A stretch of DNA of 64,000 nucleotides from RHLJ01 sp965212165 (GTDB lineage: Bacteria; Bacteroidota; Rhodothermia; Balneolales; Balneolaceae): NCBI GenBank assembly GCA_965212165.1, contig OZ243096.1:1116001-1180000 (forward strand), read 5' to 3'. Positions within the stretch are counted from its first letter, which is position 1, and every line of letters begins with the position of its first letter. The notes under the pieces are model-generated. The model saw only the letters and a program-made list of their open reading frames with translations, searched no databases and had not been told where the DNA came from. Shown here in pieces: positions 37,753 through 47,643 of the stretch. Both the position numbers and the translations under genes were made by a program.

Positions 37753-38933
37753 AAAAAGTATTACTAGCATTTAGTGGTGGACTTGATACCAGTTACTGCG
37801 CTATACATCTAGCAAAAGATAAAGGCTATGAGGTTTGGACCGCTGCAGTAAATACTGGTGGTTTTGATGAAGCTGAACAGCAAGACCTTGCAAAGAAAGC
37901 AGTTGATTTAGGTATAAAAAACCATGTTTGTATTGATGTTGAAGAAGAATTCTATCAAAAGGGAATTAGGTTCTTAATTGCTGGGAATATTCTAAAAAAT
38001 CATACATATCCACTTTCAGTTAGCGCCGAAAGAGTATTTCAAGCGATTGCAATTGCGGAATATGCAAAAGAAATAGGGGCAGATGCTATAGCTCATGGAA
38101 GTACAGGTGCAGGTAACGACCAAGTTCGCTTTGATTTAGTATTCAATGTTATTGCCCCAGAAATGGAAATAATCACTCCTATACGGGATCAAAAATTGAG
38201 CCGCGAAGATGAGGTTGAATATTTGAAAAGTCACGGAATTGATAAAGAGTGGGCAAAAGCCAAATATTCTATCAATCAAGGTTTATGGGGAACTTCAGTA
38301 GGTGGTGCAGAAACGTTAACTTCAAGCAAATATCTGCCAGAAGAAGCATGGCCAACATCTGTCACTAATAAAGATTCATTAGTTGTTGAACTTGGTTTCA
38401 ATAAAGGAGAGCTAGTAGAAATTAATGATCAAAAATACTCTCCCGTTGATGCAATTAAAGAATTAAACAAGCTAGCATCTTCTTATGGAATAGGTCGTGA
38501 TATACATGTCGGAGACACTATTATTGGTATTAAAGGACGTGTTGGGTTTGAAGCAGCAGCACCACTTATAATTATAAAAGCACATCAATTGTTAGAAAAG
38601 CATGTGCTTGGAAAGTGGCAATTATATTGGAAAGATCAACTTGGCGAATGGTATGGGATGCTCATGCATGAGGCTCAGTTCCTGGATCCAGTTATGCGTG
38701 ATATAGAAGCTTTCCTTTTAAATACTCAATCGAATGTAACAGGAAAAGTATTTGTGAAATTGGAACCAAAAAGATTCGAACTTCAAGGAATTGACTCAAA
38801 ATATGATTTAATGGCTTCAAAAAATGGACAATATGGTGAAATGAACCAAGGTTGGAGTGGTGAGGATGTAAAGGGATTTACTAAAATTTTGAGTAATGCC
38901 ACACTCATTCATCAGGGAGTTCAGGATGATTAA
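37749..38933 (+). CDS. argG: Argininosuccinate synthase
   Basis: A 394-residue cytoplasmic ligase joining citrulline and aspartate with ATP. The N-terminal PP-loop LLAFSGGLDTSYCA is clear, as are AVNTGGFDEAE, AHGSTGAGNDQVRFD and SINQGLWGTSVGG. The length is normal for the family. ATGA overlap with the GNAT gene upstream and an 8-base overlap with argC downstream indicate translational coupling. Confidence 0.97.
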   Translation: MKKVLLAFSGGLDTSYCAIHLAKDKGYEVWTAAVNTGGFDEAEQQDLAKKAVDLGIKNHVCIDVEEEFYQKGIRFLIAGNILKNHTYPLSVSAERVFQAIAIAEYAKEIGADAIAHGSTGAGNDQVRFDLVFNVIAPEMEIITPIRDQKLSREDEVEYLKSHGIDKEWAKAKYSINQGLWGTSVGGAETLTSSKYLPEEAWPTSVTNKDSLVVELGFNKGELVEINDQKYSPVDAIKELNKLASSYGIGRDIHVGDTIIGIKGRVGFEAAAPLIIIKAHQLLEKHVLGKWQLYWKDQLGEWYGMLMHEAQFLDPVMRDIEAFLLNTQSNVTGKVFVKLEPKRFELQGIDSKYDLMASKNGQYGEMNQGWSGEDVKGFTKILSNATLIHQGVQDD

Positions 38934-39891
38934 AGTAGGAATTATAGGCGGAGCAGGTTACACAGCTGGGGAATTATTGAGAATTTTACTCAATCATCCA
39001 GAAGCTGAAATTGTTTCGATTATGAGTGGAAGTCATAATGGTGAACCTATATCAAAAGCACATCCAGATTTAGAAGGGGAAAGCGACTTAGTTTTTGGAG
39101 ATAAACTAAATAAGAATGTAGATGTTGTTTTTCTGTGTACTGGACATGGAAAGTCGAAACAGGTATTAGATGAGGTTGAAGCTCCATCAACTGCGAAAAT
39201 TATAGATTTAAGTGCAGATTTCAGAATTGCAAATGGTTCTCATAATTTTGTTTATGGTCTCCCAGAACTTAATCGAGATGAAGTCAAATCTGCCAAAAAT
39301 ATTGCAAATCCTGGGTGTTTTGCGACTTGTATTCAACTGTGTTTACTTCCTATGGCTTCGGCGAAATTGTTGAATCAAGATGTTCATATTTCAGCAATTA
39401 CAGGGAGTACTGGAGCTGGTCAAAATCCTACTTCAACTACTCATTTCAGTTGGAGAAGCAACAACGCTTCTGTTTATAAAGCATTTTCTCATCAACATTT
39501 AGGTGAAATCAAGCAAAGCTTAGTTCAATTACAGAGTAACTTTGATAAAGCAGTAAATTTTATACCAATGCGTGGTGCCTTTACAAGAGGTATTCTTGCC
39601 GCTTGTTATCTCAAATCAGTAGCAAAAGAGCTAGAAGTTCTAGACTTATATAAAAGCTATTATCAAGATCACCCATTTGTCTATATATCTGATACTGAGC
39701 CAGATGTAAAGCGAGTTGTGAATACAAATAAAGCGCTACTTCATGTAAAAAAGGAAGGAGATCAGATTTTAATCGTTGGAGTGATTGATAATTTAGTAAA
39801 AGGCGCTTCAGGACAAGCAGTACAAAATATGAACTTGATGTTCGGACTTGAAGAAACTACCGGACTTCAATTAAAAGCATCAGCATTTTAA
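38926..39891 (+). CDS. argC: N-acyl-gamma-glutamyl-phosphate reductase
   Basis: A 321-residue NADPH-dependent reductase. GIIGGAGYTAGELLRIL is the dinucleotide-binding start and NPGCFATC holds the catalytic Cys. The ATG at 38926 (MIKVGIIGG) is chosen; an in-frame ATG 30 bases upstream adds an unlikely tail. It overlaps argG by 8 bases and is followed by proC after one base. Confidence 0.96.
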   Translation: MIKVGIIGGAGYTAGELLRILLNHPEAEIVSIMSGSHNGEPISKAHPDLEGESDLVFGDKLNKNVDVVFLCTGHGKSKQVLDEVEAPSTAKIIDLSADFRIANGSHNFVYGLPELNRDEVKSAKNIANPGCFATCIQLCLLPMASAKLLNQDVHISAITGSTGAGQNPTSTTHFSWRSNNASVYKAFSHQHLGEIKQSLVQLQSNFDKAVNFIPMRGAFTRGILAACYLKSVAKELEVLDLYKSYYQDHPFVYISDTEPDVKRVVNTNKALLHVKKEGDQILIVGVIDNLVKGASGQAVQNMNLMFGLEETTGLQLKASAF

Positions 39892-39892
39892 G

Positions 39893-40696
39893 ATGAGTAG
39901 TCAAAACAATATTGCGATTATCGGAGCTGGAAATCTAGGCGTAGCTATAGCAAAAGGGTTTGCTGTTGATTTTGGAGCCTCAAATATCATTTTATCAAGA
40001 AGAAACGTAGCTCGACTCGATTCCTTAAAAGAGATAGGCTTCCAAATCACTTCTGATAATAAAGAAGCTGTTTCAAAATCTAAATACATCATTTTATGTG
40101 TACAACCAAAGCAATTAGAAGGCGTAATCAAGGAGCTTGAATCTGTCCTGGATGCAACTAGACATGTCTTAGTTTCTACAATTACAGGAGTTTCCCTCGA
40201 GCTGATACAAGATTATGTTAAAGATGAGTATGCAATTGTAAGAGCAATGCCTAATACAGCTGCAGCTATATCCGAATCAATGACCTGTATTTGTGGAAAC
40301 AAATTAGCTGGGTCACATCTTCAAAAAGTTGAAGAAATGTTTAAGTCAGTTGGTGAGACACTGATAATTGAAGAACGACTAATGAAAGCTGCAACAGTCT
40401 TAGCAGCTTCGGGGATCGCTTTTTTTCTAAGATATATACGTGCAGCAACTCAAGGAGGAATAGAACTTGGATTTGAAGCTGAAGAAGCTCAAAAAATTGC
40501 AATGCAAACGGCACGAGGAGCGGCATCGTTACTTGTTGAGGGTAATGCGCATCCAGAAAAGGAAATCGATAAAGTAACAACTCCAATGGGGTGCACCATA
40601 GCGGGTTTAAATGAAATGGAGCACCAGGGTTTAAGCTCAGCTTTAATTAAAGGTATTGTTGCATCCTTTGAAAAAATTAACAGAATTACAGAATGA
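39893..40696 (+). CDS. proC: Pyrroline-5-carboxylate reductase
   Basis: A 267-residue NAD(P)H enzyme making proline from pyrroline-5-carboxylate. It has the Rossmann motif IIGAGNLGVAIAKGF, the central VRAMPNTAAAISE and the C-terminal dimer region MQTARGAASLLVEGNAHPE ... VTTPMGCTIAGLNEME. It sits between argC and argD; the argD ATG overlaps its stop (ATGA). Its place in the operon ties proline supply to arginine control. Confidence 0.95.
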   Translation: MSSQNNIAIIGAGNLGVAIAKGFAVDFGASNIILSRRNVARLDSLKEIGFQITSDNKEAVSKSKYIILCVQPKQLEGVIKELESVLDATRHVLVSTITGVSLELIQDYVKDEYAIVRAMPNTAAAISESMTCICGNKLAGSHLQKVEEMFKSVGETLIIEERLMKAATVLAASGIAFFLRYIRAATQGGIELGFEAEEAQKIAMQTARGAASLLVEGNAHPEKEIDKVTTPMGCTIAGLNEMEHQGLSSALIKGIVASFEKINRITE

Positions 40697-41820
40697 AACT
40701 GTTTGAAGTATATCCACTTTTTGATGTTGAGCCAGTAAAAGCAGAAGGTTGCTTCGTCTATGACAGTGAAGGAACCCAATATCTCGATTTTTACGGTGGT
40801 CATGCTGTTATTTCTATAGGTCATGGACATCCTCATTATGTGGAAAGAGTAACTGACCAATTAGGAAAGATTGGATTTTACTCAAATTCAGTTCCTATCC
40901 AAATTCAAAAAGACTTAGCTCATGCATTAGGAGAATCTAGCGGATATAAAGATTGGGATTTATTTCTATGTAACTCAGGCGCTGAAGCCATTGAGAATGC
41001 ATTTAAAGTTGCCTCAACTTTCAACAATAGAAAGAAAATTCTAGCATTTGATGGAGCATTCCATGGTAGAACTTCTTTAGCTGTTGCCGCAACAGATAAC
41101 CCCAATATTCTATTTCCTATAAATGAAGGGTCAGAAGTTATTCGTGTTGCTTTTGAGGATTTTGATAGTGTTGAAACTGAGCTTAAAAAAGAAGATGTAT
41201 GTTGTGTAATTATTGAAGGGATACAAGGTGTAGGAGGAATTCATGAGCCAAGTCCTGACTTCCTAAAACATATTCGAAGGTTATGCGATGAAACTAAAAC
41301 GGTTTTGATATTAGATGAAGTACAATCCGGATTTGGCAGAACTGGACTCTTTTTTGCTCATCAACATTCATCTGTGGAACCTGATATAATTACAATGGCT
41401 AAAGGGATGGGGAATGGATTTCCTGTTGGAGGAATTATTACTCATCCGAAATTTGAAGCTAAATTTGGGATGCTAGGAACTACTTTTGGAGGTAATCATC
41501 TAGCATGTGCTGCAGCAATTTCAGTATTGGAAGTAATCAAAGATGAAAAGCTCATCAAAAATGCTAATGTAATAGGGAAGTACTTGATTGAGCAGTTAAA
41601 GCAAATTCCAGAGATTAAGGAGATAAGAGGCAGGGGTTTGATGATTGGAATTGAATTCAACTTCCAAGTTGGTGATTTAAGAAAGCAGCTACTATATGAA
41701 CAATATATTTTTACAGGATCATCTTCGAATAAGAATACCATTAGATTATTACCTCCCCTCAATATCACAAATAATGAAGTAGATATGTTTATAACTGCTT
41801 TGAAAGAGGTATTGATATGA
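40693..41820 (+). CDS. argD: N-acylornithine aminotransferase
   Basis: A 375-residue class III PLP aminotransferase. LFLCNSGAEAIENAFK and DGAFHGRTSLA bind PLP phosphate; LDEVQSGFGRTG holds the Asp that contacts the pyridine ring, and ITMAKGMGNGFPVG holds the PLP lysine. Whether it uses the N-acetyl or N-succinyl substrate cannot be read from the sequence. It overlaps the argF' gene by 4 bases. Confidence 0.95.
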   Translation: MKLFEVYPLFDVEPVKAEGCFVYDSEGTQYLDFYGGHAVISIGHGHPHYVERVTDQLGKIGFYSNSVPIQIQKDLAHALGESSGYKDWDLFLCNSGAEAIENAFKVASTFNNRKKILAFDGAFHGRTSLAVAATDNPNILFPINEGSEVIRVAFEDFDSVETELKKEDVCCVIIEGIQGVGGIHEPSPDFLKHIRRLCDETKTVLILDEVQSGFGRTGLFFAHQHSSVEPDIITMAKGMGNGFPVGGIITHPKFEAKFGMLGTTFGGNHLACAAAISVLEVIKDEKLIKNANVIGKYLIEQLKQIPEIKEIRGRGLMIGIEFNFQVGDLRKQLLYEQYIFTGSSSNKNTIRLLPPLNITNNEVDMFITALKEVLI

Positions 41821-42764
41821 ACCATTTCCTGAATAGTAAAGATGTTCTAAGTTTACCCGATCTAATTGAAGAAGCTAAAGAAGTAAAGGCAAATCCATTT
41901 GCTTGGAAATCATTAGGTAAGAATAAGTCGATATGCTTATTGTTTTTGAATCCAAGTTTGCGAACAAGATTAAGCTCACAAAGAGCAGCTCAAAATCTAG
42001 GACTAGATGCGGTTGTTTTAGATGTAAATTCAGGAGGGTGGAAGCTTGAATTTGCAGATGGAATAATTATGAATGGAGATTCTGCTGAGCATATTAAAGA
42101 AGCAGCGGCAGTAATTGGTGCATATTTTGATATTGTAGCAATTCGTGCTTTTGCAGAATTAAAAAACCAAACAGAAGATTATTCCGAAAAAGTATTATCA
42201 GCATTTGTAAAATACTGTGGAGTTCCAGTAATAAATATGGAATCCTCTACAGGTCACCCATTACAAGCTCTTGCAGACCTAATTACAATTGAGCAGAATA
42301 AAAAAGTAACCAAGCCCAAAGTAGTCCTTTCTTGGGCTCCTCATCCAAGAGCACTTCCTCAAGCGGTTGCAAATTCTTTTGTAGAATGGATGAAAATTGC
42401 AGATGTAGATTTTACAATCACACATCCAAAAGGATATGAATTATCATCAGAATTTATGGGTGACTTAACTCCCGAATATGATCAAAAAAAAGCTTTTGAT
42501 GGTGCTGATTTTGTGTATGCAAAAAATTGGAGTAGTTACTCTGAGTATGGAAAGATTCTAAGTAATGATCCAGAATGGATGATTTCAAATGATAAAATGA
42601 AAGTGACTAATGATGCGAAGTTTATGCATTGCCTTCCTGTTCGTAGAAATGTTGTAGTAGAAGATGTAGTACTTGACGGCCCAAATAGTCTTGTAATTGA
42701 GGAAGCCAAAAACCGAATCGTTTCAATGCAGACAGTTCTAAAAAAGATTCTGGAGACTTTATAA
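41817..42764 (+). CDS. argF': N-acylornithine carbamoyltransferase
   Basis: A 315-residue transcarbamylase of the argF' branch. The carbamoyl-phosphate motif reads NPSLRTR, with GGWKLEF, HPLQALADL and HCLPVRRN. It carbamoylates N-acyl-ornithine, so the acyl group is removed later by ArgE. The position that distinguishes Xanthomonas N-acetyl (Glu92) from Bacteroides fragilis N-succinyl (Pro90) enzymes is Ala90 here (GDSAEHI). The lack of Glu argues for N-succinyl-ornithine. ATGA overlap with argD. Confidence 0.93.
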   Translation: MNHFLNSKDVLSLPDLIEEAKEVKANPFAWKSLGKNKSICLLFLNPSLRTRLSSQRAAQNLGLDAVVLDVNSGGWKLEFADGIIMNGDSAEHIKEAAAVIGAYFDIVAIRAFAELKNQTEDYSEKVLSAFVKYCGVPVINMESSTGHPLQALADLITIEQNKKVTKPKVVLSWAPHPRALPQAVANSFVEWMKIADVDFTITHPKGYELSSEFMGDLTPEYDQKKAFDGADFVYAKNWSSYSEYGKILSNDPEWMISNDKMKVTNDAKFMHCLPVRRNVVVEDVVLDGPNSLVIEEAKNRIVSMQTVLKKILETL

Positions 42765-42765
42765 A

Positions 42766-43527
42766 GTGGAATCAATAAAAGTGATAAAAATTGGTGGAAA
42801 AGTAGCAGAGAACGATGCAAGCTTAGATGCTTTTCTTAATGATTTTGTTGCTTTGGATGGCCAAAAAGTTCTTGTTCATGGCGGTGGTATTATTGCTACA
42901 AAGATTGGTGAAAAACTCGGTATAAAAACCACAATGATAGACGGGCGCCGTATTACAAATAAAGAAACACTGGAAGTAGCTACAATGGTTTACGGTGGGC
43001 TTATCAACAAAAAGATAGTTGCAAAGCTTCAAGCCTGTAATGTTAATGCTATTGGGTTAACCGGCGCTGACTTGAATCTTTTGAAATCAAGAAAAAGAGA
43101 TCCTGAACCGATAGATTTTGGTTGGGTTGGAGATATTGAGGCGGTAAATAGAGAAGCACTGAAATCGCTAATTTATAAGGGTATAACACCAGTTTTAGCG
43201 CCTCTTACTCATGATGGTTTTGGTAATCTCTTGAATACTAATGCAGATTCCATAGCGTCGAAAGTAGCCCAAGAATTAGCAAATGAATTCGAAGTAGAGC
43301 TTCTGCTTTGCTTCGATATGCCAGGAATAATGAATGGCGAAAAAATTGTTTCAGAAATGAACTTACTACTCTACAGATATCTACAAGGTAATGGTATTGT
43401 TAATGATGGAATGATCCCAAAATTAGACTTGGGATTTGAAGCATTAAATAATAGAGTAAAAAATGTATTTATTAAGAGCTTCAAAGAGTTGAATGATAGA
43501 AAGTCTGGAACAAGGCTAACAAAATGA
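42766..43527 (+). CDS. argB: N-acylglutamate kinase
   Basis: A 253-residue amino-acid kinase that phosphorylates N-acylglutamate. VIKIGGKVAEN and VLVHGGGIIATKIGEKLGI are the phosphate-binding glycine motifs; GNLLNTNADSIASKVA binds nucleotide. The start is GTG, one base after the argF' stop. Its 3' end overlaps argE by 4 bases. There is no N-terminal helix like that of arginine-inhibited hexameric kinases, so direct feedback by arginine is less likely. Confidence 0.94.
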   Translation: MESIKVIKIGGKVAENDASLDAFLNDFVALDGQKVLVHGGGIIATKIGEKLGIKTTMIDGRRITNKETLEVATMVYGGLINKKIVAKLQACNVNAIGLTGADLNLLKSRKRDPEPIDFGWVGDIEAVNREALKSLIYKGITPVLAPLTHDGFGNLLNTNADSIASKVAQELANEFEVELLLCFDMPGIMNGEKIVSEMNLLLYRYLQGNGIVNDGMIPKLDLGFEALNNRVKNVFIKSFKELNDRKSGTRLTK

Positions 43528-44594
43528 CTAATACAAACGAAATATCTGCTAAGGCTATAGAATTTTTAAAACAGCTTATTTCTATTCAATCCTATAGCAA
43601 GGAAGAAGACAAAACAGCGGATTTAATAGCAGATTATTTAAACGATCATGGTTTTAAAACGCATAGAAAAATAAACAATGTTTGGACGTGGGCTCATAAA
43701 AGAGATGAATCTAAACCTACGTTATTACTTAATTCACATCATGATACCGTAAGGGCTTCATCTAAGTGGACCCATGATCCATTCAGCCCAACTGTAGTAG
43801 GTGATAAGTTGATTGGCTTAGGTAGTAATGATGCTGGAGGCCCTTTAGTAAGTTTACTTCATGTTTTTTTAGAACTTTCAAAAAGTGAACAGCCATATAA
43901 TTTAGTTTTTTTGGCTTCAGCTGAAGAGGAAACATCAGGGAAACAAGGTGTACCTATTGTATTGGACGAGATAGGAACTATTGATGTTGGTGTAGTAGGA
44001 GAACCAACTTCAATGGATATGGCGATAGCTGAGAGGGGACTATTAGTACTAGATTGCATTGCTCATGGCCAAAGTGGACATGCTGCACGTGGAGAAGGTG
44101 AAAATGCGATCTATAAAGCAATGAATGATATCGAGTGGTTTAAAAGCTACGATTTTGAACGAAAATCTGATGTACTTGGAAAAATTAACATGACGGTTAC
44201 CATGATTGAAGCGGGTAGTCAGCATAATGTAGTACCAGATGAGTGTAGATTTGTCGTAGATGTTCGTCCAAATGAGCATTACTCGAATGAGGAAGTACTT
44301 AATGTTATTCGAAAACATGTAGAATGTGATGTTAACCCTAGATCATTAAACCTAAATGCATCTGGTATTACATTAGATCGTCCAATAGTACAAAAAGGTA
44401 AAGAACTGGGAATCAGAACCTATGGATCACAAACAATGTCTGACCAGGTACACATGCCATTTCCTTGTATAAAAATGGGACCAGGTGACACTCGAAGGTC
44501 ACATACTGCGGATGAGTTTATTTATATTACTGAGATTGAAAAAGGAATAGAGATTTATTTAGAGCTTTTAAATGGACTGGAAATCAATGGCTAA
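43524..44594 (+). CDS. argE: N-acylcitrulline deacylase (ArgE-like, M20 family)
   Basis: A 356-residue M20 zinc hydrolase. Metal ligands are in LLLNSHHDTV, GLGSNDAGGP and ASAEEETSG, with the lid-domain GQSGHAARGEGENA. In a pathway with argF' the natural substrate is N-acyl-citrulline. The start overlaps argB by 4 bases and the end overlaps argH by 8 bases. Confidence 0.93.
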   Translation: MTNTNEISAKAIEFLKQLISIQSYSKEEDKTADLIADYLNDHGFKTHRKINNVWTWAHKRDESKPTLLLNSHHDTVRASSKWTHDPFSPTVVGDKLIGLGSNDAGGPLVSLLHVFLELSKSEQPYNLVFLASAEEETSGKQGVPIVLDEIGTIDVGVVGEPTSMDMAIAERGLLVLDCIAHGQSGHAARGEGENAIYKAMNDIEWFKSYDFERKSDVLGKINMTVTMIEAGSQHNVVPDECRFVVDVRPNEHYSNEEVLNVIRKHVECDVNPRSLNLNASGITLDRPIVQKGKELGIRTYGSQTMSDQVHMPFPCIKMGPGDTRRSHTADEFIYITEIEKGIEIYLELLNGLEING

Positions 44595-45885
44595 AAAACT
44601 GTGGGAAAAAGGAATTGAAACGGATGCTTTTATAGAGGCATTTACAGTAGGGAAAGATAGAGAGCTTGACCTTGAATTGGCAAAATATGATGTAGAAGGG
44701 ACTATAGCTCATATTACTATGCTTGAATCAGTTGGACTTTTGGAAAAAGATGAGCTCAAGTTATTGACAAATGAGCTAAATAAAATACGTATTGAAATTA
44801 TTGAGCCCGGTGACTTCAAAATCGAAGAAGGGGTTGAGGATGTGCATTCACAGATTGAGTTAATGCTTACTAGAAAGCTAGGTGATATTGGAAAAAAGGT
44901 GCATTCAGGACGATCTAGAAATGATCAAGTTTTGGTTGATATAAAGCTATTTCTAAGAGCTGAAATAATTGAGATAACCTCATTAACTCAAAAGTTGTTT
45001 AATACTCTTATTGAGAAAAGTGAGGAGAATAAAGAGATATTATTACCTGGTTACACTCATACACAAGCTGCAATGCCTTCTAGTTTTGGATTGTGGTTTG
45101 GTGCGTTTGCTGAAAGCTTAGTAGATGACCTTGTGTTAACTCAAGCTGCTTATACTATCGTTAATCAAAACCCTTTAGGGTCAGCAGCTGGATATGGTTC
45201 TTCTTTTCCCTTAAATAGAACGCTTACAACAGAGTTACTTGGTTTCGGAGATATGAATACAAATGTGGTATATGCTCAAATGGGAAGAGGAAAAGCTGAG
45301 CAAACTATGAGTTATGCAATGGCTGGATTAGCAGGAACCTTAAATAAGCTAGCGTCTGATATTTGTTTATACAATTCTCAGAATTTTGCCTTTCTCAAGT
45401 TACCTGATGAATTAACTACAGGTTCGAGCATTATGCCCCATAAAAAGAACCCAGATGTTTTTGAGTTGATAAGAGCTAAAACTAATATTTTAAGATCTCT
45501 TCCTACCACTATCTCCACATTAACAGCAAACTTGACCTCAGGATATCACCGTGATTTCCAACTACTGAAAGAAGTATTATTTCCAGCTATAAAGGAATTA
45601 AAGGATTGTCTATTTATTACTGACTATTCAGTAAGTAAAATAACAGTGAGGGAAGATATTCTAGGTGATCCAAAATATAGACTTATTTTCTCGGTTGAAG
45701 CAGTGAATGAGTTAGTTCTAAATGGTGTGCCATTTAGAGATGCTTACCTACAAGTAGGTAAGCAAATACAAGATGGAAGTTTTCAGGCGCCTACAGAACT
45801 TAAACACACTCATGAAGGGAGTATAGGTAATCTTGGCAATAACAAGATTAAAGCTAGAATGAAAGTAATCATGCAGAGTTTTTAG
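44587..45885 (+). CDS. argH: Argininosuccinate lyase
   Basis: A 432-residue lyase that forms arginine and fumarate. The signature loop GSSIMPHKKNPD and KVHSGRSRNDQV are present. The ATG at 44587 gives the normal start MAKKLWEKG; an ATG 15 bases upstream is also in frame. It is the last gene of the operon. No strong terminator follows; a 14-base palindrome is found 46 bases downstream. Confidence 0.96.
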   Translation: MAKKLWEKGIETDAFIEAFTVGKDRELDLELAKYDVEGTIAHITMLESVGLLEKDELKLLTNELNKIRIEIIEPGDFKIEEGVEDVHSQIELMLTRKLGDIGKKVHSGRSRNDQVLVDIKLFLRAEIIEITSLTQKLFNTLIEKSEENKEILLPGYTHTQAAMPSSFGLWFGAFAESLVDDLVLTQAAYTIVNQNPLGSAAGYGSSFPLNRTLTTELLGFGDMNTNVVYAQMGRGKAEQTMSYAMAGLAGTLNKLASDICLYNSQNFAFLKLPDELTTGSSIMPHKKNPDVFELIRAKTNILRSLPTTISTLTANLTSGYHRDFQLLKEVLFPAIKELKDCLFITDYSVSKITVREDILGDPKYRLIFSVEAVNELVLNGVPFRDAYLQVGKQIQDGSFQAPTELKHTHEGSIGNLGNNKIKARMKVIMQSF

Positions 45886-45930
45886 GATCAAAGAAACAAT
45901 CCGCTTTCAAAAGTTCTACTTTTTATTACA

Positions 45931-45944
45931 TTGAGCTAGCTCAA
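45931..45944. promoter_or_regulatory. Perfect 14-base palindrome upstream of the AbgB-like gene
   Basis: TTGAGCTAGCTCAA is a perfect palindrome, 33 bases before the ATG at 45978 and 45 bases after the argH stop. No T run follows. It could be an operator. Confidence 0.4.
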
Positions 45945-45977
45945 ATTAACTTCATTACAAAATTTCAGAGATTTACT

Positions 45978-47570
45978 ATGCCTAATTATTTAAAAAGAAT
46001 AACGCTAATTCTGTGCCCACTCCTTTTTTTTACAATTTCAGTAAATGCACAAGTTTACTCCGAAGAACAGATTGAAGCACTCAAAGAAGAAGCTTCTCAG
46101 ATGGTGCAAGATAGACACAAGCAGAGTCAGGTAATGGTTGATAAGATTTTTAGCTTCGCAGAGCTCGGATTCCAGGAAGTGGAGTCTTCGAAGTATCTTA
46201 CTGCTATTCTTGAAGAAAATGGATTTGAAATCGAATATGGAGTTTCTGGAATACCTACTGCTTGGTTTGCAAAATGGGGTGATGGGAAACCAGTAATTGC
46301 ACTTGGTAGTGATGTTGATGGTATACCTAAAGCATCACAGAAACCTGGAGTTGCTTATCATGATCCAATTGTAGAGGGTGCACCTGGTCATGGAGAAGGT
46401 CACAACTCTGGAATTCCACTAAATATTACTTCAGCGATTGTAGTTAAAGAAATAATGGAAAGAGAAGGTATTCAAGGAACTTTAGTTCTTTGGCCAGGAA
46501 TAGCAGAAGAACTGGTAGCCTCAAAGGCGTACTACACAAGAGATGGACTCTTTGATGACGTAGATATAAGTATTTTTACACATGTTAGTAATCGTCTTGG
46601 AGTTAGTTATGGTCAAGCACCAGGAACGGGATTAATTTCAGTTGAATACACTTTTAAAGGAGAATCTGCGCATTCAGCTGGGTCACCTTGGAGAGGAAGA
46701 AGTGCACTAGATGCTGCAGAATTGATGAACGTTGGTTGGAACTATAAACGAGAGCATTTGCATCCCCTTACCAGATCGCACTCAATCATAACGAATGGAG
46801 GAGACCAGCCTAATGTAGTTCCATCAGAAGCATCTATTTGGTTTTATCTAAGAGATATAACCTATGAAGGAATAATGGATTTGTATGGGTATGCAAATAA
46901 TATCGCAGAAGGAGCAGCTTTAATGACCGACACCGAGGTTTCTTCAAAGATAATTGGAACTGCATGGCCACGTCATTTTAATAAAGTAGTAGCGGAAACT
47001 ATGTTTGAAAATATACGAGAAGTCGGATTACCAGAATGGAGTGATGACGATCAAATGTTAGCAAAAGCAGTACAGAAAGAAGTCGGTTCTGAGGAAATAG
47101 GTTTAATAATGGAATTGGATACCATTGGTGTTCCATTAACGATTCCCAGAAGTGGAGGATCGGATGATATTGGTGATATTTCTTGGAAAGTCCCAACAGT
47201 TACTCTACGGTTCCCATCAAATATTCCTGGTTTACAAGGGCATCACTGGTCAAATGCAATATCGATGGCAACCCCAATTGCTCATAAAGGAGTTACTGCC
47301 GGCGCAAAAGTTGGAGCTATGACTATACTTGATTTCTTATTAAAGCCAGATTTAATTGAAAAAGCTTGGTCTTATTACAATGATATTCAGACTAAAGAAA
47401 CAACGTATAAGCCAATGATTTCAATTAAAGATAAACCAGCTACCTACTTGAATACTGATATCATGAATGAGTTTAGGCCACTTCTAGAACAGTATTATTT
47501 TGATGAGACTAAGTATGAAACATATCTAGATCAGTTAGGTATTAGTTACCCAACTATCAAGAAAGATTAG
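45978..47570 (+). CDS. Exported AbgB-like M20 amidohydrolase
   Basis: A 530-residue M20D-type hydrolase related to AbgB (p-aminobenzoyl-glutamate hydrolase subunit). Motifs are FAELGFQEVESSKYL, ALGSDVDGIPKASQ, GEGHNSGIPL, and FKGESAHSAGSPWRGRSALD in the lid. A clear N-terminal signal peptide (MPNYLKRITLILCPLLF ... SVNA-Q) implies export, unlike cytoplasmic AbgB. No AbgA partner is next to it. The substrate is unknown. Confidence 0.88.
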   Translation: MPNYLKRITLILCPLLFFTISVNAQVYSEEQIEALKEEASQMVQDRHKQSQVMVDKIFSFAELGFQEVESSKYLTAILEENGFEIEYGVSGIPTAWFAKWGDGKPVIALGSDVDGIPKASQKPGVAYHDPIVEGAPGHGEGHNSGIPLNITSAIVVKEIMEREGIQGTLVLWPGIAEELVASKAYYTRDGLFDDVDISIFTHVSNRLGVSYGQAPGTGLISVEYTFKGESAHSAGSPWRGRSALDAAELMNVGWNYKREHLHPLTRSHSIITNGGDQPNVVPSEASIWFYLRDITYEGIMDLYGYANNIAEGAALMTDTEVSSKIIGTAWPRHFNKVVAETMFENIREVGLPEWSDDDQMLAKAVQKEVGSEEIGLIMELDTIGVPLTIPRSGGSDDIGDISWKVPTVTLRFPSNIPGLQGHHWSNAISMATPIAHKGVTAGAKVGAMTILDFLLKPDLIEKAWSYYNDIQTKETTYKPMISIKDKPATYLNTDIMNEFRPLLEQYYFDETKYETYLDQLGISYPTIKKD

Positions 47571-47643
47571 GTTTGTTTCAAGATGAAGTTAGAAGATAAA
47601 TCTATTTATTTGTTGATAAGCTTTTAATAACAAATCATATATC

